From Arthrobacter oryzae (GTDB lineage: Bacteria > Actinomycetota > Actinomycetes > Actinomycetales > Micrococcaceae), in the NCBI RefSeq assembly GCF_030812315.1, contig NZ_JAUSSM010000002.1, positions 1 to 64,000 on the forward strand: a stretch of DNA of 64,000 bases. Reading direction: 5' to 3'. The notes beneath the pieces are model-generated. The model was not told the DNA's origin. It saw only the letters and a list, made by a program, of their open reading frames with translations, and ran no database searches. Below are positions 8,123 to 17,506 of this stretch, in pieces; position 1 is the stretch's first letter; every line of letters starts with the position of its first letter. A program made the position numbers and the translations under genes.

Positions 8123-8149
8123 ATGGGAAACCACACCACCACCGCCTAA
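8123..8149 (+). other. Eight-codon ORF with a good ribosome binding site
   Basis: AGAGGAA sits before ATG and the frame reads MGNHTTTA then TAA, ten bases before the start of the broken oxidase. It looks like the joined start and stop of a lost gene, or a leader peptide. Confidence 0.25.
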
Positions 8150-8159
8150 GGAATTATTA

Positions 8160-9315
8160 ATGAAAATCGCCGTTATCGGAGCAGGAGTAATCGGCGTCTC
8201 CATCGCCGCCGAGGCAGCTGCCCGTGGGGCTGATGTAATGCTTATCGACAAGAACGCCCCGGGCTCCGGGACTTCCTCAATCACTTACGCATGGGTTAAT
8301 TCGAATGGCAAGGAACCGTAGGCTAATACGAACTAAACCGCGCCGGCCTTGAAGCACACCACCGGCTTGCCGGCACCGGTGCGGACTGGTTTCGACCCAC
8401 CGGTCACATCGAACTCGCCGCTACGCCTGAGCACGCCGACGAACTCCAGCGCCGATTGGAACGGTTGGGTCAATTGGGGTACGAAGTTACAGGCATCAGC
8501 AGCTCAACCGCCAGCGAACTCATCCCGGACCTGATCGTTCCTGAGGACTGCACCGCCGTAGCGCACTTCCCGAACGAAGCACACTGCTACCCGGCCCTTT
8601 ACATACGTCACCAACTCCGGCGTGCCAAGCAGCTCGGTGTTTGTCTTCGCGTCGGAACGGCCGTGGCATCATTTGAAGAGACTGCTGAGGGCGTGAACGT
8701 CATCCTCAGCGACGGCACCAGTATCCTCGTGGACCAAGTGATCAGTGCCGTTGGACGGTGGACGAATGACATCACAGCAGCAGCAGGATTGGGTCCGGTT
8801 GTCACCGAGTACCAAGAGCCAGGAGATGTGACAGTGGGGTATCTCGCCGTCACGACCCCCCTGCCTGTAGCCATAGACCGGGTTCTCACCAGCCCGAAGC
8901 TTAACGTTCGCCCTGCTGGCGGTGGGCGCTTGTTACTGCAGGCGCTCGATCTTGATACGACCGCGTCGGCTGATACTGTCCCTGCCATCGGTTCGGATTT
9001 GGCACGCGAGTTTGTCCGGCGGCTCCAAGAGATCCTGAAGAACACAGGAAACGCTCACATCACCGAACTCCATGCCGGAGTCCGAGCCATGCCTGCTGAT
9101 GGGCGCAGTGTCATCGGCGCCGTCCCGTCCAGGCCCTGGCTTTACCTCGTCGTCACTCACAGCGGCGTGACCTTGGCCCCGTTCTTGGGACCGGCAGTCG
9201 CAGGGGAGGTATTTGCTGAGCCGAGCCGCTTTTTGATGAATTCCGGCCCACAAGGCTGTTGGACAGCTACCGCCACGAGGCCTTGGCCGCGCCCCGCAAG
9301 CCCGGGGAGCAATAA
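8160..9315 (+). pseudogene. FAD-dependent oxidoreductase (DAO family), broken by two frameshifts and a stop
   Basis: Frame one gives MKIAVIGAGVIGVSIAAEAA, an intact dinucleotide-binding start, to a TAG at 8319-8321. The protein continues one frame over (YELNRAGLEAHHRLAGTGAD) just after an additional TAA at 8324. A T5 run near 9231 causes a second shift; the true tail reads DEFRPTRLLDSYRHEALAAP and ends at TAA 9313-9315. The family oxidises D-amino acids, glycine or similar amines. Position after the tetronate genes suggests it was once the last gene of that operon. Sequencing error could explain the homopolymer shift but not all lesions. Confidence 0.85.
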
Positions 9316-9341
9316 TCAAAACGCTGACACGCCAGTGACGT

Positions 9342-9375
9342 ACGGGCCCGCACCCTCGGTGAGGGTACGGCCCGT
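9342..9375 (+). terminator. Hairpin after the broken oxidase
   Basis: ACGGGCCCGCACCCTC pairs with GAGGGTACGGCCCGT. Same stem type as 4824-4854. Confidence 0.6.
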
Positions 9376-9512
9376 TCGCGCTTTCGGCACCACGGCGGGG
9401 GTGACCCAGGACTACGCCGTGGCCGGGATCGCCGACGCCGACCTTAGGTTCCGATAATGGCCACCCACTTGGCTCCTCTGTATATGGGGGGATCCTTCGA
9501 GGAGCCTGCCGT

Positions 9513-10092
9513 TCAGACCGCCCGGAAAACTTTGATGGCCCGCATGACACGGTCGGTAACCTCGTCTATGAAGCCAATGCCGTTCACCTGGGTCAGGATG
9601 CCGCGCTCGGCGTACGCGGCCACAACGGCCTCGGTCTGCTCACGGTAGAGGTCCAGGCGGTGGCGGATGACCGCCTCATTGTCGTCGCTGCGTCAAGATT
9701 CCTTCGCACGGCCCAGAAGCCGTATGCAACGAGTTCCTCGTCGTCCGCGGTCAGCTGGAGCACGACGTCGACGCTCTGGCCGCCTTCGGCGAGAATCCCG
9801 TCCAGGTAATCCACCTGTGCAGTGGTGCGGGGGTTACCGTCCAGAAGGAAGCCGTCGTCGACGTCGCTTACACTGAGGCGGTCCCGCACCATCCTGTTCG
9901 TTACGCTGTCCGGAACGAAATCCCCGGCGTCATGTACTTCTTGGCCTTGACGCCCAGCGGCGTCTCACCCTTGACGTTGGCACGGAAGATATCACCGGTG
10001 GAGATCGCAACGACCCCAACGCGTTCCGAGATGCGTTCGGCCTGCGTACCCTTGCCGGAGCCTGGAGGTCCGATGATAAACATTCTGGTCAT
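9513..10092 (-). pseudogene. adk: Adenylate kinase, frameshifted copy
   Basis: The P-loop [14 protein letters not shown] and [15 protein letters not shown] are intact at the N-terminus. A missing A (ATGACGCC instead of ATGAACGCC) shifts the frame after about residue 57. The next frame gives DDGFLLDGNPRTTAQ (family normally GYPRT), then an inserted TA at the ELVAR region and a TGA in place of a Gly codon; the last part reads VIRHRLDLYREQTEAVVAAY and ends with RAIKVFRAV. At least three lesions mean this is a dead second copy; the working adk should be elsewhere. Confidence 0.9.
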
Positions 10093-10158
10093 CGCATTAG
10101 TCCTTCGTAGTGGCACTGCCGTAGCTGCGCGTTGATTGCTTGCTGTATGGGACGCCGG

Positions 10159-11053
10159 TCAGAAGGCGCGGAGGATGTCTTCGACGCGTGCTTTGGCGTC
10201 GCCGAAGAGCATCTGGGAGTTATCGCGGAAGAACAGAGGGTTTTGGACGCCGGCGTATCCAGCGGCCATGGACCGCTTGAACACCACGACGTTCTCAGCC
10301 TCCCAGACCCGCAGGGCGGGCATGCCGGCGATGGGGGCTGGACGGGTCCTCGGCGGCGGAGGGGTTGACTGTGTCGTTGGCGCCGATGACGAGGACCACG
10401 GAGGTGTCGCCGAGGTCTTCGTTGATCTCGTCCATTTCCAGGACGATGTCGTAGGGGACTTTGGCTTCGGCGATGAGCACGTTCATCTGCCCGGGAAGGC
10501 GTCCGGCGACGGGATGGATGCCGAACCTGACGTCTACGCCGCGTTCGCGCAGCTGGTGGGCGAGTTCTGCGACTGGGTACTGCGCCTGGGCGACGGCCAT
10601 ACCGTAGCCGGGTGTAATGACCACGCTGGAGGCGTTGGTCAGCATCTCCGCGGTTGCCTGGGCCGTGATTTCGCGGTGCTCACCGTACTCGGCATCGGCC
10701 GCGGAGGGTGCCGCAATGCCGAAGCCGCCGGCAATCACGGAGATAAAGGACCGGTTCATGGCTTTGCACATGATGCAGGACAGGTACGCACCCGAGGAAC
10801 CGACAAGGGCGCCGGTAATGATGAGCAGGTCGTTGTTCAGCAGGAAACCAGCCGCGGCCGCGGCCCAGCCGGAGTAGCTGTTGAGCATGGCCACGACCAC
10901 CGGCATGTCACCGCCGTCGATCGAGGCCACCAGATGCCAGCCCAGCCCGAGGGCCAGGGCGGTGACGACGACGAGGAGCCAGAGCTGGGAGTCGTTGACG
11001 TACCAGACGGTCAGGGCCACGAACGCGGCGAGGGCGCCGAGGTTTCGCATCCG
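10159..11053 (-). pseudogene. pntB: NAD(P) transhydrogenase beta subunit, 5'-truncated and frameshifted
   Basis: The C-terminal half is clear: [81 protein letters not shown]. An extra C in the run before the IAGMP motif shifts the frame, and the true end reads [20 protein letters not shown] in the next frame. Roughly the first 200 residues (most membrane segments) are missing; homology stops at about 11053, where an unrelated plus-strand fragment begins. Non-functional. Confidence 0.88.
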
Positions 11054-11170
11054 CAGATCAACGCGCTGCGGGAGCAGCTGCTTGCTCTGCGTGACCGCGA
11101 GGTCTTCTTCCTGGGCGTTGACGCCCTGCTCGACGCGGTTGGCGCAACCGTCGAACGCCGCAATCCCTAG
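11051..11170 (+). pseudogene. C-terminal fragment of an unrecognised protein, fused at the pntB breakpoint
   Basis: An open plus-strand stretch reads [20 protein letters not shown] then [20 protein letters not shown] and a stop. Composition and codon use look like real coding sequence; it has no start and abuts the truncated pntB, so it is probably what was left on the other side of a deletion. Confidence 0.35.
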
Positions 11171-11222
11171 CTGAACGAAAGGCCCCATCCGGGCCGATTT
11201 CACGAGGCTGTTGGTCGCCCTT

Positions 11223-11675
11223 TCAGTGGCCGGTCTGCATCCGATCGCGTGCGCAATTCACAACGGCGGACAGGTCGAGCCCGTAGGTCGGCCCTTCGCT
11301 GGAACCGTACTCCTCGAGTCGGGCCGTGCCACGCTCGAAAAGCCGGAGCGCGCCAACGCTGTTACCCCGGGCGGCGTGGGTGAGACCGACGCAGATTTGG
11401 GCGAGTCCTTGCCATAGGTTGCGTTCTTCGGCGGGCCCAGCTTTCCAGCGGGCCTCGAGGACCTCATGGGCGGCGAAGGGTCGGCCGGCTTCCACCAAGC
11501 TCTTGGCTGAGACCAAAGTCTGCTCCGGCGGCAGCGGCTCCTCCGAGACCGGTTCGACGCCAGCGCTTCCATACGGCAGTGGCCGCCCGAGGGCGTCACG
11601 TGGCCGGGCCTGTCGCGGGCGCCTTGAAGCGTCCCGGTCCCTGTCAGTGGTCATTGCAGTTTCCGCCCTGAGCAT
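11223..11675 (-). CDS. DUF309 domain protein
   Basis: 150 residues. The conserved core is present: [45 protein letters not shown]. The function of this family is not known to me; it forms a small helical fold. GGAAGG lies seven bases before the ATG at 11675; an internal ATG at 11654 is a weaker alternative. The basic, Arg-rich N-terminal 40 residues precede the domain. Confidence 0.85.
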   Translation of the reverse strand: MLRAETAMTTDRDRDASRRPRQARPRDALGRPLPYGSAGVEPVSEEPLPPEQTLVSAKSLVEAGRPFAAHEVLEARWKAGPAEERNLWQGLAQICVGLTHAARGNSVGALRLFERGTARLEEYGSSEGPTYGLDLSAVVNCARDRMQTGH

Positions 11676-11813
11676 CCCTGGACCTTCCGAACCTTCATAC
11701 GCCCAATGCTACGACTGCCCTTCGAACATCCGTCACCGCATTAGGGCTCTCTGCGTGGGCTCGTCGGTGTGGGCGCCAGCCTTTTGCCCCCATCGCGGCG
11801 GCAGGGAGCGCTG

Positions 11814-12188
11814 CTACGTGGCGCTGCGGGCAGGCGAGAGCTTGGTGACTGCGTCCCTGAGCTCGGCGGGGCGGAATGGCTTGTTGAGGTAAGCGGAAGC
11901 ACCGGCGGCCATGCCGTTGTACTGGTCGCTGGCAGTGGCGCGTGCAGTGATCATCAGCAGTGGTGCCGGACTGAGTTCGCGGATGTCTTTGGCGATCTGC
12001 AGCCCGTCCAGGTCAGGCAATCCCAGATCGAGAGTGATGAGTGCCGGCTTCAGGCCGCGTAGCTGGTGGAGGGCGGCAGAAGCTGTCCGGACGGAGCGTA
12101 CGGTAAACCCTTCGCGCGTGAGTATGAGGCTGATCAGGCCGGCGATGTCCTCGTCATCTTCGATGACAAGGCAGATTCCCCTCGACAT
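11814..12188 (-). CDS. Single-domain response regulator (CheY-like receiver)
   Basis: 124 residues, receiver domain only. Acidic pair Asp11/Asp12 (VIEDDEDIAG), phospho-acceptor Asp54 (ITLDLGLPDLDG), Thr81 and Lys103 (AYLNKPF) are all in place, so it should be phosphorylatable. No output domain and no neighbouring kinase are present, so the partner is elsewhere. Confidence 0.9.
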   Translation of the reverse strand: MSRGICLVIEDDEDIAGLISLILTREGFTVRSVRTASAALHQLRGLKPALITLDLGLPDLDGLQIAKDIRELSPAPLLMITARATASDQYNGMAAGASAYLNKPFRPAELRDAVTKLSPARSAT

Positions 12189-12389
12189 GGCGCCCCCGGC
12201 TGTTGGTTTGGCTCTAGTCTAGCCATCACCAGCATCACCAGCATCACAAAATGCTGACTGTACGGAAACGGCCCGCGAGCCCGGTGGGCAAATCGGATGC
12301 TTGCCGTGCATCGGATCGGGGTCTAGCCTGAACTCGGGAGCACGGTTCCAGCAACGGGCAGAAGCCTCCCCGTCCAAAGGAAACAGTCA

Positions 12390-12722
12390 GTGTCGACCAT
12401 CTCCGATTCATATCTCCCGGGCGGCGTCCGCCCGGACGCAAGCCATCCGCCTTACCTCAGATCTTCCACCGTCCCGCAGACCGCGGCCCGTCTGCACCGA
12501 CGCGCACCCCGGCGCACCCCGGAGGTCCTGCAGCTTGGCGGCAAGTACATCCACTGCGGCGAGCCGATGCAGGCCACCGACTCCGCCCTGCACAGTATCT
12601 ATGCGCCGATGACCACGGAGCACGCGCCCACAGAGCAGACGTCTAACGGACTCCTGGAGGTCTATCTGCGCACCCGGGTCCAGCGCTGCATCTGCGGCTT
12701 TCAAATGGAAATACCCGAATAA
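12390..12722 (+). CDS. Hypothetical protein, 110 aa, Cys-containing C-terminal half
   Basis: GTG start after AAAGGAAA at good spacing. The N-terminal half is rich in Pro, Ser and Arg. The C-terminal half has GGKYIHCGEPM and ends RVQRCICGFQMEIPE, a Cys pair that could bind a metal. No family recognised. It stands alone between the divergent receiver gene and the Pro-rich ORF. Confidence 0.5.
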   Translation: MSTISDSYLPGGVRPDASHPPYLRSSTVPQTAARLHRRAPRRTPEVLQLGGKYIHCGEPMQATDSALHSIYAPMTTEHAPTEQTSNGLLEVYLRTRVQRCICGFQMEIPE

Positions 12723-12826
12723 CCGCTCCCGGCGCCTGGCGGGGAGAAGTCGAGTACAGCGGCCCGACCGGACAGATCTGGAGCGTGCTATCCGGACCCC
12801 TGTAAGGACAATCCAAGGAGCAGATC

Positions 12827-13051
12827 ATGACACTACCGCCACAACGCGAACCCGAACCGTTTCCGCCCCAACCGGAGCCAACACCTGAATCCCCTGACCC
12901 CACCAATCCATTTCCGCCGGGTCCCGGTCCGGACCCGGACCCCGCGCCGGGACGGGTCCCCGGACCCGGGCCCCTGGGACCAGATGCTGATCCGCCCCTC
13001 CGGGCCTGGCCGCCCCGGAAGAGATCTCTGCCTGTCTGGGGCGCACGATGA
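12827..13051 (+). CDS. Small proline-rich protein, 74 aa
   Basis: A strong Shine-Dalgarno AAGGAG lies seven bases before the ATG, the best reason to call it. About 40 percent Pro with PEP and PDP repeats (PFPPQPEPTPESPDP), then a short basic tail. No signal peptide or membrane segment. Pro-rich ORFs also arise by chance in GC-rich DNA, so moderate confidence. Confidence 0.5.
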   Translation: MTLPPQREPEPFPPQPEPTPESPDPTNPFPPGPGPDPDPAPGRVPGPGPLGPDADPPLRAWPPRKRSLPVWGAR

Positions 13052-13155
13052 GCGTTCCCGGTCCTGCATGAGGGGTTGGGGCAGATCTCAAGAGCCCCAC
13101 CGCGCCCGTTGGTGTGTCCCCGACCATGCGCCGAACTGCAGGGCGGTGCTGTCAA

Positions 13156-14691
13156 TTAGGACATGGCCGTGACGGCCAGTTTCCGCACAATGGCCGTGCC
13201 GCCTTCCACGCACACGTCGGTGCCCAGGTTCCCGGACCGGGGGAACACCAGATCGCTCAGGACAACCCTGCCGCCTTGGGCGAAGACCTCCACTGAGCAC
13301 TGGTCGACGATTACACGTAGCCTTAGCACGCCGCCGTCGAGCTTCACCGGTGCGGACTCAGCCGACGCGAACTTTCCGTGGAAGGCGGTGTTTCCGGAGT
13401 AGCGGCGATCCAGGGTGAGCCGGCTCGTCACGGCATCAAAGCTGAGAACCGTTGCGGCGCTTCCGCCCGATGCGGCGAGAAGCCTGAGAGCAACGGTCCG
13501 GGCCGTGCCGGGCAGGATCTCGGCCTCGATCAGCTGGGCTGATCCGGGCATCGCGTCAGACAGTTGCAACAGGGAGTCCTGAAGTTCCACGTCCTGGATG
13601 GTGCGGGCCGGCTCCCCACAGTCCAACGGCAGCACCGGGCGCTGCACCAGGCGCGGCAAACCGTCCACCGTCGCGAGCTCGACCTCGCGGGCAAGCGACA
13701 TCCCGGAGCGCCACGGAGACGTGGGCAAGGAGTTGGCATAGTCCCAGTTGTTCATCCAGCCGATCATGATGCGGCGGTTCTCCGGGGCATTGCTGAAGGA
13801 GACGGCGGCGTAGTAGTCACGTCCCCAGTCGAGCCACAGGCAGTGTCTGAGATCCGTGGTCCCATCGGCATCCGCCGGAACGAGTGAATCAGAGTCTGCG
13901 GTGAACTGCACCCCATCGAAGTCGCCGACGAAGTACTGCCCTCCCGAGCCGCCGGCCACTGCACCCGGGTTGATATTGACCACCAGGACCCACTTGACGC
14001 TGTCCGGGTCTCCGTCGACGGGGAGCGGGAACAGGTCGGGGCATTCCCATTCGCCTCCTGCGGCGTTTGCAGGGCCGAAGGTGCTCAGGTATTCCCAATC
14101 CTTGAGGTTGGCCGAGCGGTACAGCACAACCTGCTGATGCCGGGCCTCCACCGCCACCATGATCCAGCAGGAACCGGCCGGTCCCTCGTGGCGGAACACC
14201 TTGGGATCCCGGAAATGGGCCGAGCCGCGGCCAAGCACCGGGTTGCCTGCGTATTTGTTCCACGTCATGCCGGCATCCGTGGAGAACGCGAGAGACTGGG
14301 CTTGTGTCCCTTGGTGCACCGATCCTTCCCTGAAGGCGCTCGTGTAGATGGCCACCAAGGCCGGATCTTCCACTGTGCCGAATCCCGATGTATTGCCGTG
14401 GTCCACCACGACGCTGCCTGAAAAGACGTCTTCTTCCTCGTCGCAGGCGATGGCAACCGGGTGTTCGGTCCAGTGCAGAAGGTCGGTTGAGGTGGCATGT
14501 CCCCAGGACATGTTGCCCCAGACGTTGTCGAAGGGGTTGTTTTGGTAGAAGAGGTGGTAGACGCCCTGGTGCCACACCAGTCCGTTGGGGTCGTTCAGCC
14601 AAGTGTTCTTGGCTGTGTAGTGAAGTATCGGCCGGAAGTTGGGGGTGGTTTCTTCGGCGGGGCCGGCAGGGTGCGTTGTTGTTTCAGTCAT
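13156..14691 (-). CDS. Glycoside hydrolase family 32 beta-fructosidase (intracellular)
   Basis: 511 residues, no signal peptide. Catalytic set complete: nucleophile Asp34 in WLNDPNG, transition-state Asp162 in FRDP, acid/base Glu216 in ECPD. The C-terminal beta-sandwich ends with SVEVFAQGGRVVLSDL. It hydrolyses terminal beta-fructosides (sucrose, inulo- or levan-oligosaccharides, inulobiose) in the cytoplasm. It follows LacI and a fructokinase remnant on the same strand; its ATG overlaps the remnant's stop. With the GH91 proteins and ABC importer it makes a fructan use locus. Confidence 0.93.
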   Translation of the reverse strand: MTETTTHPAGPAEETTPNFRPILHYTAKNTWLNDPNGLVWHQGVYHLFYQNNPFDNVWGNMSWGHATSTDLLHWTEHPVAIACDEEEDVFSGSVVVDHGNTSGFGTVEDPALVAIYTSAFREGSVHQGTQAQSLAFSTDAGMTWNKYAGNPVLGRGSAHFRDPKVFRHEGPAGSCWIMVAVEARHQQVVLYRSANLKDWEYLSTFGPANAAGGEWECPDLFPLPVDGDPDSVKWVLVVNINPGAVAGGSGGQYFVGDFDGVQFTADSDSLVPADADGTTDLRHCLWLDWGRDYYAAVSFSNAPENRRIMIGWMNNWDYANSLPTSPWRSGMSLAREVELATVDGLPRLVQRPVLPLDCGEPARTIQDVELQDSLLQLSDAMPGSAQLIEAEILPGTARTVALRLLAASGGSAATVLSFDAVTSRLTLDRRYSGNTAFHGKFASAESAPVKLDGGVLRLRVIVDQCSVEVFAQGGRVVLSDLVFPRSGNLGTDVCVEGGTAIVRKLAVTAMS

Positions 14692-14827
14692 CGGAGTTCT
14701 TTCGGGAAGTCTGGGCCAGTTCCAGAGATCGGATCAGTTCTACCCGTGTTGGCCGGATGTCGATTATGGCCTCGCCGACGACGACGACATCCGTTTCAGG
14801 GCATGCGGGAACTGGGGAGCTGTGCAT
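14684..14827 (-). pseudogene. Collapsed PfkB-type fructokinase (start and stop kept, body lost)
   Basis: An ATG with AAGGA at good spacing opens a 47-codon frame. After ten residues it reads TDVVVVGEAIIDI, the standard first strand of PfkB sugar kinases, then jumps to RPTRVELIRSLELAQTSRKN and a TGA overlapping the GH32 start. PfkB kinases are about 300 residues, so nearly the whole body is missing without loss of frame. Fructokinase is what one expects beside an intracellular beta-fructosidase. Confidence 0.7.
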
Positions 14828-14928
14828 TCGAGGTCCTTGGAAGGTTGGGCGCGTCCTCTACTGGACGCGTTCGAGGTCAGGTGTTGGCGCGAGTAGGTGA
14901 GTCCGGTGCTGCTCTACTCAAAGTTCGC

Positions 14929-15972
14929 TTATGTTTTGGGGGAGGCGACGGAATCGCGAAGAACCATGGGACAGGGAAGAAGGGTCGGGCGAGCGGCGAA
15001 CAGCTGCAGGTCAGTTTTTCCCTCGATCGCGTCGATCAGGTTCTCGGTTGCCCATGCGCCCATTTCGTAGTGGGGCAGGGCGACGGTTGTCAGTGCGGGG
15101 TAGAGGTTCTCGGCGATGAGTTGTTGGTTGTCGAAACCGACGAAGGAAATGTCGTCCGGAATCCTCAGACCAAGTTCCCCGGCGGCCCGGTACGCGCCCA
15201 TGGCCATGCGGTCGTTGTAGCAGAACACGGCCGTGGGCCGGTTTTGGGGTGTCAGCAGGCGCAGGGCCGCTTGGTGGCCGCCAGGCACCTCCGAATGCTC
15301 GGACTGGACCAGTTCTTCGTGGAACGGCAGCCCGGCATCTGCCAGCGTGTCCTTGAAGGCCTTGAGCCGGGAGTGAGTTGCTGGCACGTCGTCGGTGTTA
15401 TTGAGCATGCCGATCCGCGTGTGCCCGGCGTCGATCAGGGTTTGCACGGCCGACCGTGCGCCGCCCACTTCGTCGGGGATGACGGAGGAAACAGTGTGGC
15501 TGATGTCTTCGGAGTCCACCAGGACTGCCGGCAGTCCGGTCAGGTTCCGGGGGACAGCCAGCTTCCGGTGATACATCGTGGCGTACAGGATGCCGTCCAC
15601 CTGCCGGTCCAGCAGATCCGCCACCTGGCTTTCCTTGGAATCCTGGGAGCTGGTGCTGGTGGAGTTGATGATCATGATGCGGTACCCGCGGGCCCGGGCC
15701 GTTTCCTCGGCCCCGAGGATGATCCTGCCTGCGTGCGGGGTGGTGGCGATTTCCTCGCTGATGAACCCGATCATCCCGGAGCGTTGAGTGCGCAGGGCCT
15801 GGGCGAGCCGGTTGGGCCCGTAGCCCAGCCGTTGGGCCGCTTCGTGGACCCGTTCTCTCGTTCCTGCGCCCACTCGGGCGTAGGCAACGTCATTGAGGAC
15901 GTGGGAGACGGTCGTGACAGAGACCCCGGCCGCGGCCGCCACATCCTTGATACCGACTGATCTATTGGTCAT
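14929..15972 (-). CDS. LacI-family transcriptional regulator
   Basis: 347 residues from the ATG at 15972 (GGGAG upstream; GTG at 15984 is an alternative). N-terminal HTH: GIKDVAAAAGVSVTTVSHVL, hinge NRLAQALRTQRS, then a periplasmic-binding-protein-like sugar sensor (FISEEIATTPHAGRI, DGILYATMY, VFCYNDRMAMGAYRA). Upstream of the fructan genes on the same strand, it is the likely repressor. The dyad TCGTTTTGCCAAAACGA at 20823-20839 is a good LacI-type operator candidate. Confidence 0.92.
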   Translation of the reverse strand: MTNRSVGIKDVAAAAGVSVTTVSHVLNDVAYARVGAGTRERVHEAAQRLGYGPNRLAQALRTQRSGMIGFISEEIATTPHAGRIILGAEETARARGYRIMIINSTSTSSQDSKESQVADLLDRQVDGILYATMYHRKLAVPRNLTGLPAVLVDSEDISHTVSSVIPDEVGGARSAVQTLIDAGHTRIGMLNNTDDVPATHSRLKAFKDTLADAGLPFHEELVQSEHSEVPGGHQAALRLLTPQNRPTAVFCYNDRMAMGAYRAAGELGLRIPDDISFVGFDNQQLIAENLYPALTTVALPHYEMGAWATENLIDAIEGKTDLQLFAARPTLLPCPMVLRDSVASPKT

Positions 15973-16123
15973 TTGGTCTCCCACGTCCTCATGGTGTTAG
16001 TGCTCATCCTACGTTCGGCTTATTCGTCCCAGAGGCCGTACTCCGGCCAGCGGCGCGGAAGCCTGTCCTCGACGGGCGGCAGTTCGGCGTGATCCGCGTG
16101 CTTTCCGGTTTGATACCAGTAGG

Positions 16124-17479
16124 CTACCGAGGAATAGTCGCTGCCTTGGTTGTTGGTGTGGCCCTAAAGGCGTTAAGAGCCCTGTCTGCGATAACTTGGG
16201 CGTCACTTCCGGAATCAAGGATCGTATTCCGGGCTGATTCGGAATCGACCATGACGGCCGTAACGGCGAGGCCGTCCGAAGCTCCGGTCGTCAACAGGGC
16301 GTCCACCTGAGCCTCGAAGCAGGAGTCACTTGAGTTGGATTGAACGTCCTTCGCTACCACGTGGTTGGTGGAGACGAAGTTGCCAACCCCCGCTATCAGC
16401 CGGATGATGACAGGCGTTGCACCTGCCGGCCGGATGCTCTGTGAGTCGATGATCTCGGAGAAGTGGTTGCCGATGACAGAGTTGTTGCTGCCGCTGACAC
16501 AGAGAAGTCCATTGAGGTCGTCCAGTCCGTTGTCGACTCCCAGGAAGGGCGTCCAGGGCTCATGGTCACGCAAGAAATGATTCGTGGCAACGAGGTTCTC
16601 CGAACTATTCGCTGCGAGAATCAACATCCCTGGGTAGAACGAATGCAAACGGTTGTTGGTGACGCTGGAACGCGTGACGCCGTTGAGATGGACGCTGCTC
16701 GCACCACGGGGGAAGATGTTGTTCGCGGTTATCAGGAGCCCGCCATGGTTCTCGGCGTAGATCGAATGGCCTTTGAAGCCTGCTCCGACCAAGTTGTCGG
16801 TGATCTTTGACGCCTGTCCCCACCCGCGCAGCTCGATGCAGCTTCCGCATTCAGCGATGAAGTTGTCGTGAACGGAAAGCGCGTCCGCGTTGTAGATGGT
16901 GAGGGCGTTCTCCAGGTAGACGAACCCCATGCCGGTTACGCGGAATGAGTCATTGGCGTTCGCGACATAGATACCGGTCTTGCCGTTGACGTAGGTGTTC
17001 TCCGGATGCATCCCCGAGCCATCCGGGTTGAAGTGCAACCCGTCGATGCAGAAGTTGGAGAACTCGACCGAGCTGATCCGCGGGCTCCCACTTCGCTCAA
17101 CGTAGAAGGCGGTTCCCTTGGATTCCCCGCTGTCTCCGCCGAGGGGAATGTCAACGAGAATGCGACTTCCTCCGGGCCACAGCTCATGCAAGTCAGGCCA
17201 TTCGTCTTCGGGCACGTTGAACCGGATGCTCGACGACGTAAAGCCGTGTCCCGAGCCATGGATCCTGAGAAAGCTCACGTCGATCACCACCTGCGTACGA
17301 AGGCGGTAGTCCCCGGGCGGAATGTAGATCACCGCGCCTGGCTTTCCTCCATTGTTCGCATCGGTGACCGTCTGCCGGTCCTTGATGTCAGCGATGATGC
17401 TGTTGATTACTTCACCGACGTCCTCGGACGGATTGCCGACGGGCCATGTAGTCACGTCGTAGTAGTTGTTACTTGACAT
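16124..17479 (-). CDS. GH91 family protein, probable difructose anhydride III hydrolase (or inulin fructotransferase)
   Basis: 451 residues of right-handed beta-helix. GH91 features: GKPGAVIYIPPGDYRL, RIHGSGHGFTS, NGKTGIYVANANDSF, HSFYPGM. The catalytic pair known from this family as Asp and Glu 11 residues apart is present as Asp205 (VHDNF) and Glu216 (SCIEL). No signal peptide: it starts MSSNNYYDVTTW after GGGAAG. Inulin fructotransferases are normally secreted whereas DFA III hydrolases are cytoplasmic relatives, so a hydrolase opening imported DFA III to inulobiose fits best. Next to ABC importer genes on the same strand. Confidence 0.85.
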   Translation of the reverse strand: MSSNNYYDVTTWPVGNPSEDVGEVINSIIADIKDRQTVTDANNGGKPGAVIYIPPGDYRLRTQVVIDVSFLRIHGSGHGFTSSSIRFNVPEDEWPDLHELWPGGSRILVDIPLGGDSGESKGTAFYVERSGSPRISSVEFSNFCIDGLHFNPDGSGMHPENTYVNGKTGIYVANANDSFRVTGMGFVYLENALTIYNADALSVHDNFIAECGSCIELRGWGQASKITDNLVGAGFKGHSIYAENHGGLLITANNIFPRGASSVHLNGVTRSSVTNNRLHSFYPGMLILAANSSENLVATNHFLRDHEPWTPFLGVDNGLDDLNGLLCVSGSNNSVIGNHFSEIIDSQSIRPAGATPVIIRLIAGVGNFVSTNHVVAKDVQSNSSDSCFEAQVDALLTTGASDGLAVTAVMVDSESARNTILDSGSDAQVIADRALNAFRATPTTKAATIPR

Positions 17480-17506
17480 AGGTTCTTCCCTTTGTGCTGT
17501 GGTTTC

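Noticed and set aside
8318..8326. Programmed frameshift in the DAO gene
   Set aside because: No slippery heptamer is seen and stops occur in both frames here; decay is simpler.
12220..12250. CATCACCAG-type triplicate near the receiver gene
   Set aside because: A very short tandem repeat (about 9 bp units) in a gap; not a CRISPR repeat and too small to interpret.
12643..13155. Minus-strand frame rich in Gly, Ser and Arg
   Set aside because: Shadow of the Pro-rich ORF (CCN codons read as GGN on the other strand).
14497..15960. Long plus-strand open frame (487 codons) over the LacI gene
   Set aside because: Antisense shadow of a clear LacI protein; low-complexity Gly/Val-rich product without domains.
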